Shown in pieces: positions 31,735-41,431 of a stretch of 64,000 nt of DNA. The notes beneath the pieces were generated by a model. It saw nothing but the letters and a program-made list of their open reading frames with translations, was not told the origin of the DNA and ran no database searches. Each line of letters opens with the position of its first letter. Within the stretch, counting starts at the first letter, position 1. The translations under genes and the position numbers were made by a program. This DNA comes from Halorhodospira halophila (GTDB lineage Bacteria > Pseudomonadota > Gammaproteobacteria > Nitrococcales > Halorhodospiraceae). The stretch covers positions 141,299 through 205,298 of the forward strand of contig NZ_NHSN01000016.1 in the NCBI RefSeq assembly GCF_016653405.1, read 5' to 3'.

Positions 31735-33115
31735 CCAGATCCACCTCGTAATCCTCCAACGTCCGCTCCAGAACCCGTCGGCCGCGTTCGGCGTCCAGCG
31801 CCCGGCGCCAAACCTGGCGCGCCTGCTCTCGCTCGCCGAGCTCCCAGAGCACCTCGCCCAGGTGGGCACCGATCTCGCCGTGGGGCTCCTTCTCGAAGGC
31901 GCGGCGCAGATAGTCCAGCGCGGCCTCCGGATCTCCCTCTCGGTAGAGCAGCCAGCCCTTGCTGTCGAGGAAGGCGGCGTTGTCCGGCTCCTGCTCCAGC
32001 GCGCGCTCGATCAGCTCGCGGGCCTCGGCCAGATCGCGCTCGGCATCGACCAGGGTGTAGCCCAGGGCGTTCTGGGCGTGGGCGTCGCCCGGATCTGCCT
32101 CGAGGACCCGACGCAGATCCTCCACGGCGCCGTCCACATCCCCGGTCTCCGCACGCACCAACCCGCGCCCGTATAAGAGGTCCTGATCGTCGCCGTCCGC
32201 CTCCAGCCCGCGCTGGTACGCGCCCAGCGCTGCCTCCGGTCGTCCGGCCTCGCGCAGCAGGTGCCCCTCCAGCAGCGCCGTGCGCGACGTCAGCGCCGGC
32301 TGCGTCTCGCGCACCCGCTCCAGGTGCGCCAGCGCGTCGTCGGTCTCCAGGGCGCCGGCGTGCCCGGCCTGGAAGGCAACCCGCAGCAGGGTCGCCCCGG
32401 CCTCGCGATCCGCTGGCGCGAGCTCGAAGGCCCGCGCGGCCGCCGCCACCGCCTTGTCGTCATCGCCGGCCCGCTCCGCCGCCGCGGCCAGAACCCGGTG
32501 CGCCTCTGGCACGTCGGCGTGGACCTCGGCCAGCTCGGCCAGCACGCGTGCAGCCGCTTCGGCGTCGGCCCCATGCCCGAGGAGCATGCCGAGCTGCAGG
32601 AAGGCCTGTCCCGCTGTCCCCGGCCAGCGCTCGATGGTCTTCTCCAGCTCTTCGCGCGCGGCAGTCTCGTCACCCCTGCGCAGGGCCAGCAGGCCGAGCA
32701 GCTGATGGGCCTCGACCCGCTCCGGGGCAAGCTCCCGCCAGCGCTCGGCGGCCTCGCGGGCCACGCCCTCCTCTTCGAGGACAAAGCTCAGCTGCACCGC
32801 CCGTTCGGCCACGCGCTCGTCGCGGCTGACTGCCATGGCCCGGGCGTAGTGGCTCAGGGCCTGGTCCAGCCGATCCCGGCGCACCGCGATCTCTGCAGCT
32901 AGCACATGGCGGATGGCCTCATCCCGTGGCGAGGGCTCCCACGGCTCGGCCTCAGGGGCCAGGGCAGCCGTCGGCGCTTCAGCGGGGGGATCGGTATCGG
33001 GCTGGGGGCCGGCACACCCGACGACCAGGGCGCAGACGGCCAGCGCGACACCAGGCCGCAGGCGGCGAAACGCCGGACAGCGGCCGCCCCTGGAGAATTC
33101 GGTCGGATCGGGCAT
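31724..33115 (-). CDS. TPR-repeat lipoprotein
   Basis: 463 residues, ATG at 33115. A signal peptide with lipobox VVGC (Cys34) is followed by an acidic linker and about 11 TPR-like helical hairpins (residues 60-440), for example DLLYGRGLVRAETGDVDGAV and AFLDSKGWLLYREGDPEAAL. Such proteins occur next to lolB in many Proteobacteria and probably serve as an envelope scaffold. Actual partner unknown. Divergent from hemA. Confidence 0.85.
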   Translation of the reverse strand: MPDPTEFSRGGRCPAFRRLRPGVALAVCALVVGCAGPQPDTDPPAEAPTAALAPEAEPWEPSPRDEAIRHVLAAEIAVRRDRLDQALSHYARAMAVSRDERVAERAVQLSFVLEEEGVAREAAERWRELAPERVEAHQLLGLLALRRGDETAAREELEKTIERWPGTAGQAFLQLGMLLGHGADAEAAARVLAELAEVHADVPEAHRVLAAAAERAGDDDKAVAAAARAFELAPADREAGATLLRVAFQAGHAGALETDDALAHLERVRETQPALTSRTALLEGHLLREAGRPEAALGAYQRGLEADGDDQDLLYGRGLVRAETGDVDGAVEDLRRVLEADPGDAHAQNALGYTLVDAERDLAEARELIERALEQEPDNAAFLDSKGWLLYREGDPEAALDYLRRAFEKEPHGEIGAHLGEVLWELGEREQARQVWRRALDAERGRRVLERTLEDYEVDLDDE

Positions 33116-33130
33116 TTTTTCCGTGGGCGA

Positions 33131-33165
33131 GACGCTTTACCGAAGCGTCCGCATTTCGTAATAAT
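33131..33165 (+). promoter_or_regulatory. Candidate hemA promoter with dyad
   Basis: TTTACC (33136-33141) and AATAAT (33160-33165) have an 18-nt spacer, about 50 nt upstream of the hemA start. A perfect 7-bp inverted repeat GACGCTT/AAGCGTC (33131-33149) covers the -35 element and may be a regulator site. Confidence 0.45.
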
Positions 33166-34485
33166 CCGGGTTGACGCCTGATGGTGCCCTAACGAAGCCT
33201 AATGACGCCAGTCTCATGCCATTATTTGCAATTGGACTCAATCACGATAGTGCGCCAGTAGCAGTCCGTGAGAGCCTGGCGTTCAACGCCGAGGCCCTCG
33301 GGGACGCCCTGCAGAGCGCCCGCAGCGAGACCGGTGCCGACGAGGTGGCAATCCTCTCCACCTGCAATCGCACCGAGATCTACATCCGGCTGCCGCATAC
33401 GGACCCCGAGGTGGTCATTGGCTGGCTGACCCGCCACCAGCGGGTGGATCTGCGCAAGGTCCGGCCCCACCTTTACGTTCGCCGCAGCACCGAGGCCATG
33501 CGCCACCTGATGCGGGTCTCGGCGGGGCTCGACTCCCTCGTCCTCGGCGAGCCGCAGATCCTCGGCCAGGTCAAGGACGCCTACCACAAAGCGGCCAGCG
33601 CCGGCTGCCTCGGCGCGGTGCTCGAGCGCCTGTTCCAGCACGCCTTCTCGGTAGCGAAGCAGGTGCGCACCGACACCGACATCGGCTCCAACCCGATCTC
33701 GGTGGCCTTCGCCGCCGTGACCATGGCCAAGCAGATCTTCGACGACTTCCCCAAGCGCACCGCGGTGCTGGTCGGCGCCGGCGAGACCATCGAGCTGGTC
33801 GCCCGCCACCTGGCACAGCAGGGGATTGGCCAGGTGCTCGTCGCCAACCGCAACGTCGAGCGCGCCAAACGACTGGCCGAAGCCCACGACGGCGAGGCCA
33901 TGAGCCTCAACGACCTGCCGCGCCGTCTCCCCGAGGCCGACGTGGTGGTATCCTCGACAGGCAGCTCATTACCCATCCTCGGCAAGGGCACGGTCGAGCG
34001 GGCGGTACGCGCGCGCCGGCACAAGCCAATGTTCATGCTCGACCTGGCGGTACCGCGGGACATCGAGCCCGAGGCCGGCGAAATGGACGACGTCTACCTC
34101 TACACGGTGGACGACCTGCGCGGGGTAGTGGCCGAGAACATGCGCTCGCGCCAGGACGCCGCGACCCAGGCCGAGGCCATCGTCGAGCAACAGGTCCGGC
34201 ACTATCTCGAGTGGCGCCGCGCCCGCGACGCCGGCGAGGCGATCCGTTCGTTCCGCAACCGGGCCGAGAGCTACGCCCGCGCAACCCGAGCGCAGGCGGC
34301 GCGGCAGCTCTCCCGCGGCGAGGACCCCTTTGAGGTGATCGAGTGGTTGACCCACACGCTCACCCGGCGGCTGGTCCACGCCCCCACCGTTGGCCTGCGG
34401 GCCGCCGCCGCCAGCGGCGACCGCACGCGGATCCAGCACGCACTGGAGACCCTGGCCATCGACCAACAGCTGGTAGAGAGGTCTA

Positions 34486-35577
<1,092 letters not shown>

Positions 35578-35601
35578 TGAAACCGCGGCGCAGCGCGTGA
35601 T

Positions 35602-36036
35602 CTAGGCCACGCGCTGGCGCTCGCGGATCTCCTCCAGCGACTTGCAGTCGATGCACATGGTCGCTGTCGGGCGCGCCTCAAGCCGACGCAGGCCGATCTC
35701 GACCCCGCACTGCTCGCAGTAGCCGTAGTCGCCCGTGCGGATGCTCTCCAGCGCCTGATCGATCTTGCGGATCAGCTTGCGCTCCCGGTCCCGGGCCCGC
35801 AGCTCCAGGGCAAACTCTTCCTCCTGGGTCGCCCGGTCCGACGGGTCGGCGTGGTTGTTGGCGTCGTCGCGCATGTGGTGAACGGTGCGCTCCACCTCCT
35901 CCTGGAGTTCGCGCTTCCACGCCAGAAGCAGCTGTCGGAAGTGCTCCAGCTGCTCGTCGCTCATGTACTCTTCGGTCTCGCCGGCCTGATACGGCTCAAA
36001 GCCCTTGACCGGCATCGCGTGTCTCGTCGGAGCCAT
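35602..36036 (-). CDS. dksA: RNA polymerase-binding factor DksA
   Basis: 144 residues, ATG at 36036 with AGGAGG 7 nt upstream. Works with ppGpp on RNA polymerase. The coiled-coil with acidic tip is at residues 30-105 (tip NNHADPSDRATQEE, containing the key Asp-x-x-Asp-Ala/Arg type acidic residues), then zinc finger CEQCGVEIG and MCIDC (CxxC...CxxC). Convergent to prfA with only 24 nt between stops. Confidence 0.94.
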   Translation of the reverse strand: MAPTRHAMPVKGFEPYQAGETEEYMSDEQLEHFRQLLLAWKRELQEEVERTVHHMRDDANNHADPSDRATQEEEFALELRARDRERKLIRKIDQALESIRTGDYGYCEQCGVEIGLRRLEARPTATMCIDCKSLEEIRERQRVA

Positions 36037-36082
36037 ACCGCGTCCTCCTCCCTTTGCGGCCCTCGCCGCCCTCAGCGAAGCG

Positions 36083-36115
36083 CTCGGGCTGTGCTCGCCA
36101 GAGCACTAGCCCGAG
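36083..36115. repeat. Strong dyad upstream of dksA
   Basis: CTCGGGCT (36083-36090) and AGCCCGAG (36108-36115) with inner GTGCTC/GAGCAC arms make a 14-bp stem with one bulge and a 4-nt loop. It lies at the predicted dksA transcription start. No T-run follows on either strand, so an operator or a leader structure is more likely than a terminator. Confidence 0.5.
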
Positions 36116-36116
36116 A

Positions 36117-36145
36117 GAAATACATCAGCATTTGCGCAGAGTCAA
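36117..36145 (-). promoter_or_regulatory. Candidate dksA promoter
   Basis: On the - strand TTGACT (36145-36140) and TATTTC (36122-36117) are separated by 17 nt, directly after the DAHP synthase stop. The -35 matches 5 of 6; the -10 is weak. Start expected near 36110, giving a leader of about 75 nt. Confidence 0.5.
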
Positions 36146-37222
36146 CTACAGCAGTGCGCGCTCGCGCAGGCTGCCGCGCAGCTGCCCTGCGGCCTCCCGG
36201 AGGACCTGTTCGGTGGTCTCCCAGTCGATGCAAGCATCGGTGATGGACACCCCGTAGTCCAGCGTGCCCGGGTCGGCACCGAGCTTCTGGCTGCCCCATC
36301 CGATATTGCTCTCGAGCATCACCCCGACGATCGAGCGGTTGCCCTCGCGGATCTGACGGATGACATCCTCGAGGACCATCGACTGCAGCGCCGGGTCCTT
36401 GTTGGAATTGGAGTGGCTGCAGTCGACCACCACGCGCTGCGGCATGCCGGCCTTCTCCAGAGCCTGCTCGCAAAGGCGGATGCTCACCGAGTCGTAGTTC
36501 GGCTGCGAGCCGCCGCGCAGCACGACATGGCCGTACTGGTTGCCGCGCGTCCGGATGACCGTGATGCGCCCCTCCTGATCGATGCCCAGGAAGCTGTGGG
36601 GCGACGCTGCCGATTGCAGGGCGTTGATCGCCACCGTCTGGCTGCCGTCGGTGGCGTTCTTGAACCCCACCGGAGTGGAGAGGCCGCTGGCCAGCTCGCG
36701 GTGGGTCTGGGACTCCGTGGTGCGGGCGCCGATGGCGGTCCAAGAGACCAGATCGCCGTAATACTGCGGCGCGTAGGGGTCGAGGGCCTCGGTGGCCGTG
36801 GGCAACCCCATGGCGGCGATCTCGCGCAGCAGCTCGCGCCCCATGCGCAGACCCTTGTCAATCCGGAACGAGTCGTCCATATCCGGATCGTTGATCAGGC
36901 CCTTCCAGCCCGTGGTGGTACGCGGCTTCTCGAAATACACCCGCATGACCACGTAGATGTGGTCGCTGAGCTCATCGTGCAGCGCCTTGAGCCGCCGCGC
37001 ATAGTCGAGCGCCGCCTCGGGGTCGTGGATGGAGCACGGCCCGACCACGGCGAACACGCGCTGATCCTTGCCATCGAGGATATCCCGCAGGGCCTGACGC
37101 CCCTCCAGCACGGTCTGCCGGGCGGCATCCGTCAGCGGGACCTCGGCCTTGATCTCAGCCGGAGTCGGAAGACGCTCACCGTTGGCTACGTTGACGTCGT
37201 TGACGTTATCGCTCTCTTGCAT
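36146..37222 (-). CDS. DAHP synthase, class I (AroFGH type)
   Basis: 358 residues, ATG at 37222. Condenses PEP and erythrose-4-phosphate, first step of aromatic amino-acid synthesis. Seen: VVGPCSIHDPEAALDYARRL (about 59-78, metal Cys), MRVYFEKPRTTTGWKGLIND, VSWTAIGARTTESQTHRELA, GFKNATDG, and DCSHSNSNKDP with metal His. Which feedback type (Tyr, Phe or Trp) cannot be told from the sequence with certainty, so I give no aroF/G/H symbol. It stands alone, not with other aro genes. Confidence 0.94.
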   Translation of the reverse strand: MQESDNVNDVNVANGERLPTPAEIKAEVPLTDAARQTVLEGRQALRDILDGKDQRVFAVVGPCSIHDPEAALDYARRLKALHDELSDHIYVVMRVYFEKPRTTTGWKGLINDPDMDDSFRIDKGLRMGRELLREIAAMGLPTATEALDPYAPQYYGDLVSWTAIGARTTESQTHRELASGLSTPVGFKNATDGSQTVAINALQSAASPHSFLGIDQEGRITVIRTRGNQYGHVVLRGGSQPNYDSVSIRLCEQALEKAGMPQRVVVDCSHSNSNKDPALQSMVLEDVIRQIREGNRSIVGVMLESNIGWGSQKLGADPGTLDYGVSITDACIDWETTEQVLREAAGQLRGSLRERALL

Positions 37223-37275
37223 GTCGGTCTCGAGTCGCCCCGCCCGCCGGCGGGTGGTGAATGGCTAGCCGATCA

Positions 37276-37305
37276 ATAGTAATCGCGCTTGACTCAGACC
37301 ATCAA
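37276..37305 (-). promoter_or_regulatory. Candidate DAHP synthase promoter with inverted repeat
   Basis: On the - strand TTGATG (37305-37300) and TACTAT (37281-37276) have an 18-nt spacer. CTTGA N9 TCAAG (37288-37306) is an inverted repeat covering the -35, a possible operator for an aromatic-amino-acid regulator. It lies just downstream of the ClpX-like stop. Confidence 0.45.
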
Positions 37306-37311
37306 GGAGCT

Positions 37312-38571
37312 TTAGACCGCGTGCCGCACCGCGGCCCGCCAGTAGTAGCCGGGCGAACCGCCGTGCACGGCGGCGGCGTCGATGACCAGCCGCACCACCT
37401 CGCCGCCGGCAGCGGGGACGGAGAACATCGGCTCGAGGAGCACCTCCTCGAGCACTGCACGCAGGGCGCGGGCCCCGGTGCCCCGCGCCTGCGCCCGCCG
37501 CGCCACCGCCTCAAGGCCGTCGGCGGTGATCTCGAGCTCACAGCCGTCGCGGGCGAACAGGAGCTGGTATTGACGGATTAGGGCGTTGCGCGGCTCGGTC
37601 AGGATACGGATTAAGTGCTCGGTGGATAGCGGCTGCAGGCACTCGACCACCGGCAGGCGACCAACCAGCTCGGGGACCAGGCCGAAACGCTGCAGCGCAG
37701 CGGCGCGATGGGCCATGGGCGCCGCCGGGCCAGTGGCGGCAGCGGTGAAACCCGCACCCGGGCGCTCGGCGGCGAGGGCCTCCAGGCCCTCGAAGGCGCC
37801 GCCGCAGATGAACAGGATCTGGCCGGTATCGACGGTAACCGGGCTGCCCTGGCACCCGGCGCTGGAGACCGTCACCCGGCGCCCTTCGAGCAGCTTGAGC
37901 AACGCCTGCTGCGCCCCCTCGCCGGCCAAATCGGGTCCGCCTTCGACCCCACCCCGGGCGGCGAGCTTGTCGATCTCGTCGATGTAGACAATGCCCCGCG
38001 CAGCCCGCTCCGGATCGGCGTCACAGGCCGCGAGCAGCCGCCCGATCACCGCTTCGACATCCTCGCCGGCGTAGCCGGAGGCGGTCAGCGTGGTGGCGTC
38101 AACGCTCACGAAGGGGACCTCGACGCAGCGCGCCAGGCACTCGGCCAGGTGGCTCTTGCCGGTGCCGCTGGGGCCGACAAGCAGGATGTTGCTCTTGCCC
38201 AGCTGCACCGACTCGCCGCGGGCGGCAGCGACCAGGCGTTTGTAGTGGTTGTAGACGGCGACCGAGAGGACCTTCTTGGCCTGCTCCTGACCGACGACGT
38301 AGTGATCCAGATAGCGGCGCAGCGACCGGGGCACCGGCAGGGAGGCGAGGATCCGCTGCTGCCGGCGCTCGCGATCGGCCTCCAGCGCTTCGTTGCAGCT
38401 GGCGATGCAGTGCTCGCAGATAAACGCCGCCTCGCCGCCGATCAGCGGCCCGGCGACCTGCTCATCGTGCCCGCAGAAGGAACAGCGCCGCTCGGTCTCC
38501 TCTGGCACACCCGGGATGCTCTCGGGGGCCTCGAGCCAGGCACCGGACACATCGCCACACCATCCCGGCAT
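37312..38571 (-). CDS. Divergent ClpX-like AAA+ unfoldase
   Basis: 419 residues, ATG at 38571 with GGGGAGAG upstream. ClpX layout is intact: N-terminal zinc domain (Cys30, 33, 52, 55), Walker A GPSGTGKS (133-140), Walker B IVYIDEID (194-201), sensor 2 GTGARALR (364-371). But three functional loops differ: pore-1 is GYAG (167-170) instead of GYVG, the RKH loop is absent (about 238-246, CQGSPV), and the ClpP-docking IGF loop reads PGAGF (271-275). No clpP or lon gene adjoins it. It is therefore a paralogue rather than the housekeeping ClpX, perhaps a ClpP-independent remodeller. The true clpX is presumably elsewhere. Confidence 0.85.
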   Translation of the reverse strand: MPGWCGDVSGAWLEAPESIPGVPEETERRCSFCGHDEQVAGPLIGGEAAFICEHCIASCNEALEADRERRQQRILASLPVPRSLRRYLDHYVVGQEQAKKVLSVAVYNHYKRLVAAARGESVQLGKSNILLVGPSGTGKSHLAECLARCVEVPFVSVDATTLTASGYAGEDVEAVIGRLLAACDADPERAARGIVYIDEIDKLAARGGVEGGPDLAGEGAQQALLKLLEGRRVTVSSAGCQGSPVTVDTGQILFICGGAFEGLEALAAERPGAGFTAAATGPAAPMAHRAAALQRFGLVPELVGRLPVVECLQPLSTEHLIRILTEPRNALIRQYQLLFARDGCELEITADGLEAVARRAQARGTGARALRAVLEEVLLEPMFSVPAAGGEVVRLVIDAAAVHGGSPGYYWRAAVRHAV

Positions 38572-38660
38572 TGCACTCTCCCCGCTGCTCGTTTGCCATA
38601 GGCCTCACCCTGTTCCAACGGCAGGCCAGCAGGAACCTTGAGAGTGGTATACTCCCGTCC

Positions 38661-38921
38661 ATGGATCGCAAACTACTCGACATCCTCTGCTGCCCGATCA
38701 CCAAGCGCCCCCTGCAGCCGCTCTCGGCGCAGGAGCTGGAGGCGCTCAATCGCCACATCGCCGAGGGACAGGCCCGCTACCTGGACGACACGGTGGTGGA
38801 CGCGCCACTGGACGAGGGCCTGATCACCGACAACGGCAGCCGTATCTACCGGGTGGATGACGGCATCCCGGTGATGCTCGAAGAGCGCAGCATCCCGGGC
38901 GCCACCGCCGGGCGCGGCTGA
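38661..38921 (+). CDS. Trm112-family small protein
   Basis: 86 residues, ATG at 38661. Opens MDRKLLDILCCPITKRPLQP, the YcaR/Trm112 pattern, and ends with SRIYRVDDGIPVMLEE, also typical. It is longer than E. coli YcaR (60) through an acidic insert (about 30-55), and only one cysteine pair (Cys10-Cys11) remains, so a zinc site is doubtful. Family members activate methyltransferases, and the next gene is the methyltransferase prmC, which suggests a partner. A TATACT -10-like element lies 7 nt before the ATG with no ribosome site, so the mRNA may be leaderless. Confidence 0.85.
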   Translation: MDRKLLDILCCPITKRPLQPLSAQELEALNRHIAEGQARYLDDTVVDAPLDEGLITDNGSRIYRVDDGIPVMLEERSIPGATAGRG

Positions 38922-38947
38922 GCGGCGAGACCCCTGCGGGAGGGCCG

Positions 38948-39793
38948 GTGAGCGAGGCAGGGCGGAGCATCGGCCAGGCGCTGCGCGAGGGCATCGATGC
39001 GCTGCGGGCGTCGAGCGCGTCGGCGCGGCTTGATGCCGAGCTGCTTCTCGCCGAGGTCCTCGGTGTCGGCCGCAGCCACCTGTTCGCCTTCCCCGAGCGC
39101 CCGGTCCCCACCGCGACCATCGATGCCTACCGGAACCTGCTCACCCGTCGGGCCGCCGGTGAGCCCGCGGCCTACCTGCTGCGCCGCTGCGAGTTCCGCG
39201 ACCTGTCGCTGACGGTGACCCCGGCAGTCCTTGTGCCCCGCCCCGAGACCGAACACCTGGTCGAGCAGGCCCTGGCTTGCCTGCCCGCCGGGGGCAGCCT
39301 GCTCGAGCTGGGCACCGGCAGCGGCGCCGTCGCCCTGGCGGTGGCCAGCGAACGCCCCGACGCCCGGATCACCGCCACCGAGCGCAGCGAGGCTGCCCTG
39401 GCCGTGGCGCGGGAGAACCGGCAACGCCTGGGACTGACGAGCGTGGAGCTGATCGCCGGTGACTGGGACGAGGGGGTGCCGGCCGGCCCCTTCCAGGTCA
39501 TCGCCAGCAACCCACCTTACGTCGAGACCACCGCTCCGGAGTGGACCAACGGCGGCCTCGGGCACGAGCCGCGCGAGGCGCTGGCCGCCGGCTGCGACGG
39601 GCTGGCAGCTATCCGCAGCCTGCTTGCACCGGCTGCCGGAGAGCTGGCCCGGGGCGGCTGGCTGATGCTCGAGCACGGCGCTGCCCAGGGCGAGGCCGTG
39701 CGCGGGCTGTTCGCCGCCGCCGGGCTGGAACAGGTGCGCACCGAGCGCGACCTGGCCGGACTCGAGCGACTGACGCTGGGGAGACGACCGTGA
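38948..39793 (+). CDS. prmC: Release factor glutamine methyltransferase
   Basis: 281 residues from GTG at 38948 (GGGAGGG upstream). Methylates the GGQ glutamine of RF1 and RF2. N-terminal helical domain with RLDAELLLAEVLGVGRSHLF, then VLVPRPETEHLVEQAL, SAM motif LELGTGSGAVALAVA (about 119-133) and catalytic SNPPYVE (about 181-187). Standard length. Start of moeB overlaps the stop (GTGA). Confidence 0.95.
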   Translation: MSEAGRSIGQALREGIDALRASSASARLDAELLLAEVLGVGRSHLFAFPERPVPTATIDAYRNLLTRRAAGEPAAYLLRRCEFRDLSLTVTPAVLVPRPETEHLVEQALACLPAGGSLLELGTGSGAVALAVASERPDARITATERSEAALAVARENRQRLGLTSVELIAGDWDEGVPAGPFQVIASNPPYVETTAPEWTNGGLGHEPREALAAGCDGLAAIRSLLAPAAGELARGGWLMLEHGAAQGEAVRGLFAAAGLEQVRTERDLAGLERLTLGRRP

Positions 39794-40533
39794 ACGACGA
39801 GCAGCTGCTGCGCTACAGCCGGCAGATCATGCTGCCGGAGCTCGATATTGCCGGGCAGCAGCGCCTGGCCGGCAGCCGGGCGCTGATCGTGGGCGCCGGC
39901 GGGCTGGGCTCGCCGCTGGCCCTCTACCTCGGGGCCGCCGGGGTGGGCGAACTGCGCATCGCCGATGACGACACCGTGGACCTGTCCAACCTGCAGCGCC
40001 AGATCGCCCACCGCCACGACGCCATCGGCCAGCCCAAAGCGACCTCAGCGGCGCGGGCCGTCGCCGCTCGCAACCCGGAGATCACCCTCTCGCCGCTGCA
40101 GGAGCACCTCGAGGGCGGGCGCCTGAGCGCTGAGGTGGCCGCTGCCGACGTGGTCATCGACGCCACCGACAACTTCGCCACCCGCTTCGCCCTCAACGCC
40201 GCCTGCGTGGCGGCACAGCGGCCGCTGGTCAGTGCCGCGGTGATCCGTTGGGAGTTGCAGGTCACCGCCTTCCGCCCCGGCGGACGACCCTGCTACCGCT
40301 GCATCTACGCCGAAGGGGATGAACCGCAGCTGACCTGCAGCGAAAGCGGGGTGCTCGGCCCCCTGCCCGGCGTGGCAGGGACCCTCGAGGCGGTGGAGGC
40401 GATCAAGATCCTCTCCGGCGCCGGCGACCCCCTCTTCGGCCGCCTGCTGCTGATCGACGCCCTGCGCATGCGCCTGCGCACACTGACCGTGAACGCCGAC
40501 CCCCACTGCCCGGTCTGCGCCGACGCGGCGTAG
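39790..40533 (+). CDS. moeB: MoeB/ThiF-type adenylyltransferase
   Basis: 247 residues from GTG at 39790. Adenylates the C-terminus of a ubiquitin-like sulfur carrier (MoaD or ThiS). Seen: QLLRYSRQIMLPELDIAGQQ (5-24), ATP loop LIVGAGGLGSPLALYL (about 33-48), DDDTVDLSNLQRQ, and zinc pairs CYRC and CPVC (about 171-174 and 240-243). No rhodanese domain, so it is the short bacterial form. MoeB or ThiF cannot be separated with certainty; the prmC-moeB pair favours MoeB. Confidence 0.9.
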   Translation: MNDEQLLRYSRQIMLPELDIAGQQRLAGSRALIVGAGGLGSPLALYLGAAGVGELRIADDDTVDLSNLQRQIAHRHDAIGQPKATSAARAVAARNPEITLSPLQEHLEGGRLSAEVAAADVVIDATDNFATRFALNAACVAAQRPLVSAAVIRWELQVTAFRPGGRPCYRCIYAEGDEPQLTCSESGVLGPLPGVAGTLEAVEAIKILSGAGDPLFGRLLLIDALRMRLRTLTVNADPHCPVCADAA

Positions 40534-40540
40534 ACCCCAG

Positions 40541-41431
40541 TCAGTGGTAGCTATCGCTGCCCGGGGCAGCGTTGGCGTCGCTGAGCACCTGCGCCACATC
40601 GACCCGGTCGTAGCTGTAGGTGGCGCCGCAGAACTGGCAGCGCACCTCGACCACACCCTCCTCGGCGAGCACCTGCTCGACCTCCTCGCGGCCGAGACCG
40701 CGGAGGATGGAGGCGATGCGGCCGGCCGAGCAGCGACACCGGAAGGCGAGCGTGCGCGGCTCGAAGACGCGCACGGTCTCCTGATGGAAAAGCCGGTGCA
40801 GGACGTCGTGCGCCGGCCGCTCGAGCAGCTCGCGATCGGTCAGCGTCTCGGCCAGGTAGCCGATGCGATCCCAGGCGTCGGGATCCGCCTCGGTGGGCTG
40901 CGTGCCGCCACTGGCGGGCAGCCGCTGGTGCAGCAGCCCACCGGCCCGCCGGCCGTCGCAGGCCAGGTGCAAGCGGGTGGGCAGCTGCTCGGAATCCCGG
41001 AAGTAGGCTTCCAGCGTGGCCGCCAGACCACCGTCATCGATGCCGACTACGCCCTGATAGCGCTGTCCCTCCTCCGGCTCGATGGTGATGGCCAGGCGGC
41101 CGCCGGCGCACAGCTCGGCGAGGCCGCCGCGGGCGGGTTCGCCCTCGTAACGGGCGGTTCCGCGGAGGGTCCCGTCGGAGGCGTCCACCTGGGCCAGCAG
41201 CATGGACACCGCCGCGCCCTCGCCCCCCTCGACCTGGAGGCTGAGCACACCGTCGGAGCGGATGGTGGCACACATCAGCGCCGCCGCAGCCATGGCTTCG
41301 CCGAGTAGACGCGCCACCGCCGGCGGGTAGTCGTGGTGCTCACGAACGGCGGCGAACACCTGATCCAGCTGCACGATCTCGCCGCGTACGTCCGCGTTCT
41401 CGAAGATGAAGCGTTGACTGGCGTCGCTCAC
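40541..41431 (-). CDS. hslO: Redox-regulated chaperone Hsp33
   Basis: 296 residues, ATG at 41431, overlapping the gatB stop (ATGA). Hsp33 is activated by oxidation of its zinc centre and protects unfolded proteins. N-terminal core with [38 protein letters not shown], and the C-terminal switch: CRCS (about 232-235) and CQFCGATY (about 267-274). Convergent to moeB. Coupling to gatCAB is unusual. Confidence 0.95.
   Translation of the reverse strand: MSDASQRFIFENADVRGEIVQLDQVFAAVREHHDYPPAVARLLGEAMAAAALMCATIRSDGVLSLQVEGGEGAAVSMLLAQVDASDGTLRGTARYEGEPARGGLAELCAGGRLAITIEPEEGQRYQGVVGIDDGGLAATLEAYFRDSEQLPTRLHLACDGRRAGGLLHQRLPASGGTQPTEADPDAWDRIGYLAETLTDRELLERPAHDVLHRLFHQETVRVFEPRTLAFRCRCSAGRIASILRGLGREEVEQVLAEEGVVEVRCQFCGATYSYDRVDVAQVLSDANAAPGSDSYH

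Noticed and set aside
31366..32829. 487-codon Pro/Arg-rich frame opposite lolB and the TPR gene
   Set aside because: Composition is that of a shifted GC-rich shadow; the TPR repeats and lipobox on the other strand are real.
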